Source of the DNA: Candidatus Limiplasma pullicola
Lineage (GTDB): Bacteria; Bacillota; Clostridia; Christensenellales; Aristaeellaceae
Assembly (NCBI GenBank): GCA_018710985.1
Contig: DVIV01000044.1
Span: forward strand, 111,889-175,888
Direction: 5' to 3'
Length of the DNA stretch: 64,000 bases
In this document: positions 29,131 to 37,123 of the stretch, one piece after another
How positions within the stretch are numbered: the first letter of the stretch is position 1
Layout of the letters: each line of letters starts with the position of its first letter
Translations under genes and position numbers: made by a program
Notes under the pieces: model-generated
What the model was told of the DNA's origin: nothing
Database searches by the model: none
What the model saw: only the letters and a program-made list of their open reading frames with translations

Positions 29131-31419
29131 TCATCGCGTCTTGCCTTCCGCCTCGTCGCCCGGACGTTCCAGGCGGTGCGCGCCCTCCAGCGTAAAGACC
29201 GAAACCGGCCCTCCGGAAAGCAGCCGCACGCAGTATCTGCCGCCCTCCATTTCAAAGCGCAGGCGGCTGCCCCGGTACTGGAACGAGAACTTGAGCCCCG
29301 TCCACCCCTCCGGCAGGAAGGGGTCCACGCGCACGCCGTCCGCACACAGCCGAAAGCCCGCAAAGCCGTTGACCACCGCCATGTAGCAGCCGCCCATGTT
29401 GGCGGTATGCACGCCGTCCTTGCTGTTGCCGTGGGTGTTGAGCAAATCGGTTTTTACGCTGTCGCCAAAATAGGCGCGCGCCTCATGTCGCAGGCCCAGG
29501 CGGCATGCCTCAATGCAGAAGATGCAGTTGGACAGAGAAGAATCGTGCGTGGTGATCTTCTCATAATACCGGAAGGAGCGCTCCCGCACTCCGGCGTCCG
29601 CCAGCTTCTCAAACAGCACGTGCGCCAGGACCGTATCGGCCTGCTTGCACACCTGGTAGCGGTACAGCTGCAGGGGATGATAGTGGAGCAGCAGCGGAAA
29701 GTTCTCCCGCGGCGTGGCGGCGATGTCCCACACGGGCTTTTGCAGGAAGCTGTCGTCCTGCGGGTTGATGCCGAGCTTCTCGTCATAGGGCAGGTACATG
29801 ATTTCCGCCGCATGGGCAAATGCGTCCAGCTCCTCGCGGGTGACGCCCAGCCGGGCGGCCCACTCGTCATAGAGGCCCCACGTCTCCAGCAGGCCGGCCG
29901 CGCGCACCGCCCATTCCAGATTGTTTTTGGCGCAGGCATTGGTGTAATAGTTGTTGTTCACCAGGCAGGTGTATTCGTCGGGGCCGGTCACGCAGTTGAT
30001 GCGGAAGGTCCCTTCTACCACATGGCCGACATCCATCCACAGGCGCGCCGTTTCCAGCAGCAGCTCCGCGCCCTCGCGGGTCAGATAGTCGCGGTCGCCG
30101 GTGGCCTCATAGTACATGCCTACCGCGTAGGCGATGTCCCCCACGATGTGATATTGGGCCGTGCCCGCCAGGAAGTACCCGCTGCACTCTCGCCCGGTAA
30201 TCGTGCGCCAGGGATACAGCGCGCCCTTCCGGTGTCCCAGCAGGCGGGCGTTTTCACGCGCCGCGTCCAGCGTGCGGTAGCGGTAGCCCAGCAGCTTGCG
30301 CGCAAGCTCCGGCATGGTGAGGGTAAAGAAAGGCATCATGTACATTTCGGTATCCCAGAAATAATGCCCCTCGTATCCTTCGCCGGACAGGCCCTTGGCC
30401 GCAATGCTGCACAGACCGTCGCGCCCGGCGGACTGGAACAGCTGGTAGAGGTTGAACTGCATGGAGAGGTTCGCGTCATTGTCACCCAGTATGGTGGTAT
30501 CGGAGCTCTCCCAGAAGGCCGCGAGGGTTTCCTGCTGCGCCCGGTAGAGCGCATCCGCCTTCCCGAAGGCATCGGCCATGGCCTGCTGCGCCGCGGCCAG
30601 CGTATCGTCGTGCCGGCGCGCGTCCGAAAAGACGCAGTACTTTTGCAGCCGCAGGGGCTGTCCCCTCTCCAGCGTCACGGTGGCGCGGAACGCCGCCGCA
30701 TGCGCGTCGGGATCGTAAACCGTGCGCGCATCCGACGCGGCGGGCTCCAGGGCATGCTTTACGCCCGTGGTCAGCGTCAGCCCGCTCACGCGGGTGCGCG
30801 TGCTCAGGTAGCTGGCGTCCTCCTCCAGCAGGCTCCCCGCAGGAACAAGATGGCATTCGCTCTCTCCCGCCAGCCGGGGGTCGTTGGGATTGGCGTAGTT
30901 CTTCACCAGCGCCAGATGGGTGCTTTCCACCTCCACCGTGCCCTCATAGTTGAGGGGCGTCACCTCGCAGTCGATCAAAAACAGCGACGGCTGCGCAAAG
31001 CTCGCCATGCGGCGGAAGCGGAGCACCGTCTCGCGCCCCTTGGGCGAACGCCACGTGACGCGGCGCTCGGTGATTCCGCGGTCCATGTCCAAAAGGCGCT
31101 CACATTCCACGAGGGCGCCCGTCCACTGCGAAAACCACTCCCCCGCCAGGCAGAAGCGCACACCCTGCACATCCGCCACATTGATCATGCTTTCCTTGTC
31201 CTCGCGCACATGAGTCAGCTTCTCCGCCTGCTTCATGGGCACGATTTCGTAAAAGCCGTTTACATAGGCGCCGCGCATGGTGTCCATGCCCTCCGGCGCG
31301 CCTTCCTCCAGCGTGCCGCGCACGCCCAGGTAGCCGTTGGCATTGTGAAAGACCGTCTCCTGCAGGGCGAGCTGCTCGTGCGTGGGTTGCGTGGAACGCA
31401 CCGAATAGACCCTTTGCAT
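29131..31419 (-). CDS. GH65 disaccharide phosphorylase (maltose/kojibiose/trehalose type)
   Basis: Inverting phosphorylase that splits an alpha-glucosyl disaccharide with phosphate into beta-glucose 1-phosphate and glucose. The protein has 762 residues from the ATG at 31419, which has AAGGAGG seven bases upstream; a GTG two codons earlier is less likely. The N-terminal beta-sandwich starts SVRSTQPTHEQLALQETVFH with NANGYLGVRGTLEEG. The (alpha/alpha)6 barrel has GHYFWDTEMYMMPFF and VTGPDEYTCLVNNNYYTN, where E482 is the expected catalytic acid, followed by the phosphate-site THGNSKDGVHTANMGGCYMA. The exact disaccharide cannot be told. It is the last gene of the sugar operon. Confidence 0.9.
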   Translation of the reverse strand: MQRVYSVRSTQPTHEQLALQETVFHNANGYLGVRGTLEEGAPEGMDTMRGAYVNGFYEIVPMKQAEKLTHVREDKESMINVADVQGVRFCLAGEWFSQWTGALVECERLLDMDRGITERRVTWRSPKGRETVLRFRRMASFAQPSLFLIDCEVTPLNYEGTVEVESTHLALVKNYANPNDPRLAGESECHLVPAGSLLEEDASYLSTRTRVSGLTLTTGVKHALEPAASDARTVYDPDAHAAAFRATVTLERGQPLRLQKYCVFSDARRHDDTLAAAQQAMADAFGKADALYRAQQETLAAFWESSDTTILGDNDANLSMQFNLYQLFQSAGRDGLCSIAAKGLSGEGYEGHYFWDTEMYMMPFFTLTMPELARKLLGYRYRTLDAARENARLLGHRKGALYPWRTITGRECSGYFLAGTAQYHIVGDIAYAVGMYYEATGDRDYLTREGAELLLETARLWMDVGHVVEGTFRINCVTGPDEYTCLVNNNYYTNACAKNNLEWAVRAAGLLETWGLYDEWAARLGVTREELDAFAHAAEIMYLPYDEKLGINPQDDSFLQKPVWDIAATPRENFPLLLHYHPLQLYRYQVCKQADTVLAHVLFEKLADAGVRERSFRYYEKITTHDSSLSNCIFCIEACRLGLRHEARAYFGDSVKTDLLNTHGNSKDGVHTANMGGCYMAVVNGFAGFRLCADGVRVDPFLPEGWTGLKFSFQYRGSRLRFEMEGGRYCVRLLSGGPVSVFTLEGAHRLERPGDEAEGKTR

Positions 31420-31431
31420 GTCCACCCCTCC

Positions 31432-32289
31432 TTAGCCCTTGACCGCGCCGGCCATGATGCCCTTGATGATGTGCTTCTGCGCGCTGAAATAGAAGATGAT
31501 CACAGGGATGATGGTCATGGTCAGCGCGGCCATGGCCATGTTCCATTCGATGGTGTAGGTGCCGAAGAACAGCGAGGTCATCACGGGGATGGTCTTGTTG
31601 GCGTTGCTGGTCAGGGTGAGCGAGGGCAGCAGATAGTCGTTCCAGATCCAGATCACATCCAGGATGATCACCGTCACCGTGGTGGGCTTGAGGATGGGGA
31701 ACACGATCCGCCAGAATACCTGCCAGATGTTGCACCCGTCGATGATCGCGGCCTCCTCCAGCGATACGGGAACGGACGATTTGACAAATCCGTGGAACAA
31801 AAACACGCCCATGCCCGCGCCAAAACCCGCGTACATGAAGATCAGGCCGCCCAGCGAGTTTTTCATCGGAATGCCCAGCGCCTTGGTCAGGGAGTTCATC
31901 TCCTGCATCAGGGGCATCATGACCGTCTGGAAGGGAATGAGCATGGTCACGATCAGGAAGCTGTAGAGGAAACGGCTCAGCCGCGTGCGCGTGCGCACCA
32001 GCATCCAGGCGGCCATGGAGCACAAAACCACGATCACCGCCACCGAGCACAGCGTCACGATGAGCGAGTTTTTGAACACGTTGATAAAATCCATGCGCTG
32101 CACCGCGCCCGCGTAATACTCCCAGGTGAGGGTTTCGGGCAGGGCCAGCACGTTGGTATACATCTCCGCACGGCTTTTGAAGGAGTTGACGACGATGATG
32201 TAAATCGGGGAGAGATAAATCAGGCAGAACACCAGCAGCGCCGCATTGGCCACCACGTTTCGCACGCGCTTTGCGCCGTTTTTGCTCAT
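31432..32289 (-). CDS. carbohydrate ABC transporter permease (MalG-like)
   Basis: A 285-residue inner-membrane permease with about six hydrophobic segments (first NVVANAALLVFCLIYLSPIY). The cytoplasmic EAA loop, EEAAIIDGCNIWQVFWRIVF followed by PILKP, contacts the ATPase. Its start overlaps the upstream permease stop by four bases. No ATP-binding subunit is encoded here; in Firmicutes such transporters often share an MsmX/UgpC-type ATPase encoded elsewhere. Confidence 0.93.
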   Translation of the reverse strand: MSKNGAKRVRNVVANAALLVFCLIYLSPIYIIVVNSFKSRAEMYTNVLALPETLTWEYYAGAVQRMDFINVFKNSLIVTLCSVAVIVVLCSMAAWMLVRTRTRLSRFLYSFLIVTMLIPFQTVMMPLMQEMNSLTKALGIPMKNSLGGLIFMYAGFGAGMGVFLFHGFVKSSVPVSLEEAAIIDGCNIWQVFWRIVFPILKPTTVTVIILDVIWIWNDYLLPSLTLTSNANKTIPVMTSLFFGTYTIEWNMAMAALTMTIIPVIIFYFSAQKHIIKGIMAGAVKG

Positions 32290-33155
32290 ACCTCCACCTC
32301 CCGCCTGGATGTGAGCCGCACCTGGAACATGGTGATCGCGCCCACGATGATGAAGAACACGATGGCCTTGGCCTGGCCGTAGCCATAGTTGCTCTTGGCG
32401 AAGATTTCGTTGAAGATGTTCATGGACACCATCTCCGTAGCGTTCGCGGGACCGCCGCCGGTCAGGGCCAGGTTCACGTCATAGATTTTGAAGCAGTTGG
32501 ACAGCGTCAGAAACAGGCAGATGGTGATGGAGGGCATGAGCAGCGGCAGCCGGATGCGAAAAAGCGCCTGCCAGTAGCTGGCGCCGTCCACGTTGGCGGC
32601 CTCCAGCACGTCGTCGGAGATGGATTGCAGGCCTGCGATATAAATAACCATCATGTAGCCGGCCATCTGCCAGGTGGCCACCACGATCAGGCCGATGAAG
32701 GCGAATTGCTTGTTGCTCAGCCAGTAGAAAAACAGGTCCGTGCGGCCGGTCATCTCGCCCAGCGTGGCCATGCAGTCGCCCAGAATGAACTGCCAGATAT
32801 AGCCCAGCAGCAGCCCGCCGATCAGGTAGGGCATGAAGATCATGACCCTGCCCACGTTGCGAAGCCGCAGCTTTGACGTCACCACCAGCGCAAAGCCCAG
32901 CGCCAGAACATTCACCGTGACCATGGTGATCAGGGTAAAGACGGTGGTACGCTCCAGGGAATTCAAAAAGCGCGTATCCTGAAACGCTTTCACATAATTG
33001 GCAAAGCCCACGAACTCCATGGGATTTTTGGGCAGGCCGTCCCAGGAGACAAACGAGTAGTAAACGCCCGAGAGAAACGGCACGATCACCACGACGATAA
33101 ATACAAAAAACAGCGGTACGGTAAACAGCGCAAACCAGCGCTTTTTCATGGACAT
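32286..33155 (-). CDS. carbohydrate ABC transporter permease (MalF-like)
   Basis: A 289-residue permease with six hydrophobic segments, the first at about residues 7-27 (FALFTVPLFFVFIVVVIVPF). The EAA loop LEAANVDGASYWQALFRIRL followed by PLLMP is present. The start at 33155 has AAGGGGGG upstream. It forms the membrane channel with the MalG-like subunit. The gap to the binding-protein gene holds a hairpin that probably lowers permease expression. Confidence 0.93.
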   Translation of the reverse strand: MSMKKRWFALFTVPLFFVFIVVVIVPFLSGVYYSFVSWDGLPKNPMEFVGFANYVKAFQDTRFLNSLERTTVFTLITMVTVNVLALGFALVVTSKLRLRNVGRVMIFMPYLIGGLLLGYIWQFILGDCMATLGEMTGRTDLFFYWLSNKQFAFIGLIVVATWQMAGYMMVIYIAGLQSISDDVLEAANVDGASYWQALFRIRLPLLMPSITICLFLTLSNCFKIYDVNLALTGGGPANATEMVSMNIFNEIFAKSNYGYGQAKAIVFFIIVGAITMFQVRLTSRREVEV

Positions 33156-33185
33156 GCGCGTCCCCCCTTGTTAAACGACACAAAA

Positions 33186-33224
33186 AGCGGGAGCCGCCCA
33201 ACGGGCATCCGGGCAGCCCCCGCT
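33186..33224 (-). terminator. attenuator hairpin between binding-protein and permease genes
   Basis: On the minus strand AGCGGGGGCTGCCC pairs with GGGCGGCTCCCGCT (one unpaired base), followed by TTTTTG. It is 14 bases after the binding-protein stop. Partial termination here would give more binding protein than permease. Confidence 0.75.
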
Positions 33225-33237
33225 ATCGGTCGGCGAA

Positions 33238-34461
33238 TTACTCGGCCGCGGCCGTCACAAACGCGTCGTTGAGCGCGGTGAGGAAGTCGGCCTCGGTCAT
33301 GTCGGTGGTGAAGAACTCCTCGGCCACGGGCACCAGGTCGTTCATGATCACGCTGGCGGGCCACTCGGTATTGAAGGTCCAGTCGATGATGTTGCCGCTG
33401 GCGATGGCATCGGCCACGCTGGCGGAGATGGGATCGAGCTTCTCGCTGGTCATGCCGTCAACCACGGGCAGGAAGCCGAACTTGTTCATCAGGTAATCGA
33501 CGCCGGTTTCAGAGGTGTAGAGCCAGTCGAGGAAATCCTTGCCCAGCTGCTGCTCCTCCTCGGAGGCATCGGCGTTGACGAACCAGTAGGAGGGAATGCC
33601 CACCGCGATGGCAGTGCTGCCGCCCACGGGCAGGCCGACCATGCCCATTTCGAAGTCGATGTCATAGGTGGAGAACATGGTGTAGCACCAGTTGCCCTGA
33701 TGGATGGCCGCGGTCTTGCCGGTGGCGAAGTCGCCGCAGTTGCCGTCGTAGGTCACCTCAAGGGGATTGACCTGGTTTTCGCGGATGGCGACAAACAGCT
33801 TGGCGAACTCCTGGAATTCCGGCACGTCAGCCAGCTTGACCTCGCCGGAGAACACCTGCTGGCAGAAGGCCACGGGATCATCCTGCACGGCGAAGGGGAA
33901 GTTGAGGATCTGGCCGATGAGGAAGTAGCCTTCCTGCGACAGGCCCAGGCCGGTCAGGCCGGCAGCCTTCTGCTCCTCAATGTAGGCGATCAGGCCGTCC
34001 ATCGTGGAAATGGCCTCCGGGTCTACCAGGTCCTTGTTGTAGATGATGCCGAAGCCCTCGGCCGTCATGGGCACGCCGGTCTTTTTGCCGTCCACCATGG
34101 CGATGAGGTTCTCCTGCACCTTGCCCATCACGTCCAGATCGCTAAGATCCGCCAGGTAGCCGCTCATTTCGGCGATTTCGGAGGCGGAGTTCAGGGTAAA
34201 CACGGTGGGGCCGGACTCGCTGGCCATGTAGGTCTTGAGGTTCTGATAGTAGTCGTCGCCGGCGATGGGCCACACCTCGACCTCAACGCCCGTTTCTTCC
34301 TGATAGGTCTTGGCCAGCTCGACCAGCTGGTCATAGATCTCGGTCTTCTGCTGGAAGACGACGATCTTGCCGGCGCTTTCCGCCTGCGCACCCGCCAGGC
34401 CCAGGCCCAGCAGCAGGCTCAACGCCAATACGATACACGTCAGGGTTTTCATCCGCTTCAT
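33238..34461 (-). CDS. extracellular sugar-binding protein (ABC cluster type 1)
   Basis: A 407-residue solute-binding protein. The signal peptide MKRMKTLTCIVLALSLLLGL ends near AGAQA-ES. There is no lipobox cysteine, unusual for a Gram-positive binding protein. The mature part has the type 1 pattern: KIVVFQQKTEIYDQLVELAK, TYQEETGVEVEVWP and GKTAAIHQGNWCYTMFSTYD. It should capture the oligosaccharide for the two permeases downstream. Promoter and candidate LacI operator lie directly upstream. Confidence 0.92.
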   Translation of the reverse strand: MKRMKTLTCIVLALSLLLGLGLAGAQAESAGKIVVFQQKTEIYDQLVELAKTYQEETGVEVEVWPIAGDDYYQNLKTYMASESGPTVFTLNSASEIAEMSGYLADLSDLDVMGKVQENLIAMVDGKKTGVPMTAEGFGIIYNKDLVDPEAISTMDGLIAYIEEQKAAGLTGLGLSQEGYFLIGQILNFPFAVQDDPVAFCQQVFSGEVKLADVPEFQEFAKLFVAIRENQVNPLEVTYDGNCGDFATGKTAAIHQGNWCYTMFSTYDIDFEMGMVGLPVGGSTAIAVGIPSYWFVNADASEEEQQLGKDFLDWLYTSETGVDYLMNKFGFLPVVDGMTSEKLDPISASVADAIASGNIIDWTFNTEWPASVIMNDLVPVAEEFFTTDMTEADFLTALNDAFVTAAAE

Positions 34462-34505
34462 GAATAGAAACCTCCCTTTTTTGTTGTTGATACCCCCGAG
34501 TTTTG

Positions 34506-34521
34506 AATCGGTTTAACGATT
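34506..34521. promoter_or_regulatory. candidate LacI-family operator
   Basis: AATCGGTTTAACGATT is a near-perfect palindrome (AATCG/CGATT arms) covering the expected transcription start (about 34522) of the binding-protein promoter. A LacI-type gene lies immediately beyond, so repression by that protein is the simplest reading. Confidence 0.6.
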
Positions 34522-34528
34522 TACGAAG

Positions 34529-34557
34529 ATTATAGCCCCTGGATGTATATTCGTCAA
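34529..34557 (-). promoter_or_regulatory. promoter of the disaccharide uptake operon
   Basis: Minus strand TTGACG (34552-34557), 17-base spacer, TATAAT (34529-34534), about 60 bases before the ATG at 34461. The surrounding 34560-34650 is strongly AT-rich compared with the rest of the window and holds no gene. Confidence 0.85.
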
Positions 34558-34650
34558 TACTTTTTGTTCAAAATAGGCAAAGTTAAATTATTTTATTTGT
34601 GAATAACATAATTATTTTATGTATTTATATAAATTAATATGTAAAATATT

Positions 34651-34677
34651 AACCGGCACCCTGGAAGGATACCGGTT
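34651..34677 (-). terminator. terminator of the first lacI-type gene
   Basis: AACCGG pairs with CCGGTT (with partial pairing inside), 25 bases beyond the regulator stop on the minus strand, followed by AATATTTT. The plus-strand side carries six T, so it may also block antisense transcription. Confidence 0.65.
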
Positions 34678-34701
34678 TTTTGCCATGTGAGCGCCGTGCC
34701 C

Positions 34702-35676
34702 TCAGGGCTTCGCTTCTCCCACCGAGGTGCGCCAGACCACACGCGCCTGGATCTTGAACGTCTCGTAGCTCTGGCCCCCCTCGATATTGGCGATGAGGTG
34801 CTGCGCCGCAAGATACCCGCGTTCGTAGTTGGGGATGGCCACAGTGGTAAGCCCCAGCAGCTCGGCCAGGGGCGTGTCGTCAAAGCCCGTCACGGCCACG
34901 TCATCAGGGATGCGCACGCCCGCCTCGCGGAAGGCGCGCATGGCTCCGATGGCCATGTTGTCGTTGGCGCAGACCAGCGCCTGCGGCAGCCGCTCGCCGA
35001 TGAGCAGGAGCTTTGCCGCCTGATAGCCGCTTTTTTCGCGGTAATCGCCGGTGAGGTAGCTTTCCGGATGAAAGGGAATGCCGTTTTCCGCGAGCACGTC
35101 GAGAAACGCCTGATAGCGCTCGCGATTGTCCAGCGTGTTGACGCCGCCCAGAAAGGCGAAGTTGCGCAAGCCGCGGGCCACCAGCCCCCGCATGAGCTCG
35201 CACATGGGAGGATAGTTGTTGACCAGCAGGCACTTGACGTTTGGCTCGTCCAGAATCCGGTCCAGGGCCACGATGGGATAGCCCTTGCGGGCCTTGCGCT
35301 TGAGCAGCTGATCGTTGCAGCTCTTGTCCAGCATGATGCAGCCGCTGGTAAAGCTCTTGGACATGAAGCGGTCGCACGAGCCGCTGGTACAGATGATCAG
35401 ATCATACTGGCGGGAATAGACATAATCGCTGATGCCATGGATGATCTTGAGGTAGAATTCGCGGTCGAAATCGCTGAAGTTGAACAGGATGGTCTTGCTC
35501 TCGCCGCTTTTGAGGGCGCGGCCCGCGTGGTTGACCTGATAGTCCATCTCCTCGCAGATGCGCAGCACGCGCTCGCGCGTGGCGTCGCTCACGTTTTTGC
35601 GGCCGTTGAGCACGTTGGAGACCGTCGCCGTGGATACGCCCGCCGCCCTGGCGATGTCCTTGATGACCACATTCAT
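34702..35676 (-). CDS. LacI family transcriptional regulator (disaccharide cassette)
   Basis: A 324-residue DNA-binding repressor. The helix-turn-helix is at residues about 4-24 (IKDIARAAGVSTATVSNVLN), followed by the hinge helix and a periplasmic-binding-like sugar domain (GFDDTPLAELLGLTTVAIPN near residue 265). It probably controls the adjacent binding-protein/permease/GH65 operon through the palindrome at 34506. It begins only 12 bases after the stop of the PBP gene with AAGGGGG as ribosome binding site and no promoter between, so it may be read from the cell-wall operon. Confidence 0.92.
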   Translation of the reverse strand: MNVVIKDIARAAGVSTATVSNVLNGRKNVSDATRERVLRICEEMDYQVNHAGRALKSGESKTILFNFSDFDREFYLKIIHGISDYVYSRQYDLIICTSGSCDRFMSKSFTSGCIMLDKSCNDQLLKRKARKGYPIVALDRILDEPNVKCLLVNNYPPMCELMRGLVARGLRNFAFLGGVNTLDNRERYQAFLDVLAENGIPFHPESYLTGDYREKSGYQAAKLLLIGERLPQALVCANDNMAIGAMRAFREAGVRIPDDVAVTGFDDTPLAELLGLTTVAIPNYERGYLAAQHLIANIEGGQSYETFKIQARVVWRTSVGEAKP

Positions 35677-35688
35677 TGGTACGCCCCC

Positions 35689-37122
35689 TTAGCTGGGCAG
35701 ATTGTCGCGCAGGTACTCGAATACCTGACGGGCCACGGGCGCGGCCACGCTGCCGCCGCTGCCGCCGTTTTCCACCAGGACGCTGATGGCATAGGGGTAC
35801 TGATCGCTGTCGATATAGCCCACAAACCAGGCGTGCGTCACGTCAACGCCGTTGTCCGAGCCCTCGGCGCTGCCGGTCTTGCCGGCGATGGTCAGGCCGC
35901 TCACCTGCGCGCGCGTGCCGGTGCCGCTCCTGACCACGTCCTTCATGTAGCCGTCGATGATCTCCGCCAGCTCTGGGGAGCAGGCGGTGCGGTATACCTT
36001 CTGCGAATAGCGCAGGCGCACATTGCCCGTGGGGCTTTCCACCAGGCTGAGCAGCCGCGGCTCCATCATGACGCCGTCGTTGGCGATGGCCGCCGCCACC
36101 ATGCACATGTGCATGGGCGTGGCCACCACCTGGCTCTGTCCCGCGCCGCTCCAGGCGATTTCAAAGCTGTTGCGGTTTTCGGTGGGGTAGACGCTGTTCT
36201 CCACCACCAGGTCGCGGAAGAGGAAGTTGTCGTTGAAGCCGAAGGATTCCGCCATGCGCCTAAGCGCGGTATCGCCCATCATGAGCGCGGCCTGGGCGAA
36301 GGCGTTGTTGCAGCTGACGCGGAAGGCCTTGTCCAGCGTGATGTCGCCATGCTGGTCCATGTTGTAGTCGTGGATCACGTGGTCCATCACCTGCGTGGCG
36401 CCCGTGCAGGTGAACACATGCGTCTCGGCATCGGGCAGGTTTTCCAGCGCCGCCACCGCGGTGATGATCTTGAACGTGGAGCCGGGAGGCAAAGTGCCCT
36501 GCAGAGCCCGGTTCCAGAACGGGTGCTGGCTGGAGTTGCGGATCTGGTCGGTGATGTTCTGCGGATCATACACCGGCAGGCTGACCAGCGCCAGCACCTC
36601 GCCGGTCTTGTAGTTCATCACGACCACCGCGCCGCATTTGCCCTTGAGATTGGAGGTGTTGCGGAAGATATTGACGATCTCGGTGCACAGCCGGCTGTCG
36701 GCGGTGATGGTCACGTTGTCGCCGCGGCGGGTTTCGCCGCTGAGAAAGGCGGTCACGCGCTCGGTGAGGCTCGTCTCAAAGCCCAGCAGGTAATTGGCCT
36801 GGAACGACTCCACGCCGTTGGCGATGTTGCCCTCGTCATCGCCCAGCAAATGCACCATGCTGGACCGGCTCAAAATGTTGCTCTGGTAGACGCGGTCGCC
36901 GTTTTCGTCGGTGGTGGCCACCACCACGCCCCGGCGGTCGATGATGTCGCCGGGAATGACGCTGCTCTTGGCGCTGCGGTAGCGCGTGTTGCGCGTGCTG
37001 GAGATCCAGCGGCTGCCGTAGGTGGATACGGAATACACCCCGTACACCCCGGCCAGCGTCAAAAGGCCGATCACCACAAAGGCCAGCACGCGAAAGCGCA
37101 GTTTCTGCTGTTTCATTTGCAC
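35689..37122 (-). CDS. class B penicillin-binding protein (PbpA/FtsI-like)
   Basis: A 477-residue peptidoglycan transpeptidase anchored by one N-terminal membrane helix (residues about 12-31). Catalytic motifs are S215-T-F-K218, S270-C-N272 and K415-T-G417. The non-catalytic domain contains IPGDIIDRRGVVVATTDENG. Directly downstream of an FtsW/RodA gene (one base apart), so the pair should form a SEDS-PBP synthase. Short for an FtsI and without PASTA domains; PbpA of the actinobacterial FHA-RodA-PbpA cluster is the closest arrangement I know. Confidence 0.93.
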   Translation of the reverse strand: MQMKQQKLRFRVLAFVVIGLLTLAGVYGVYSVSTYGSRWISSTRNTRYRSAKSSVIPGDIIDRRGVVVATTDENGDRVYQSNILSRSSMVHLLGDDEGNIANGVESFQANYLLGFETSLTERVTAFLSGETRRGDNVTITADSRLCTEIVNIFRNTSNLKGKCGAVVVMNYKTGEVLALVSLPVYDPQNITDQIRNSSQHPFWNRALQGTLPPGSTFKIITAVAALENLPDAETHVFTCTGATQVMDHVIHDYNMDQHGDITLDKAFRVSCNNAFAQAALMMGDTALRRMAESFGFNDNFLFRDLVVENSVYPTENRNSFEIAWSGAGQSQVVATPMHMCMVAAAIANDGVMMEPRLLSLVESPTGNVRLRYSQKVYRTACSPELAEIIDGYMKDVVRSGTGTRAQVSGLTIAGKTGSAEGSDNGVDVTHAWFVGYIDSDQYPYAISVLVENGGSGGSVAAPVARQVFEYLRDNLPS

Positions 37123-37123
37123 C

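Noticed and set aside
29128..32382. 1084-codon plus-strand frame
   Set aside because: Antisense to the GH65 and permease genes, which carry clear motifs on the minus strand.
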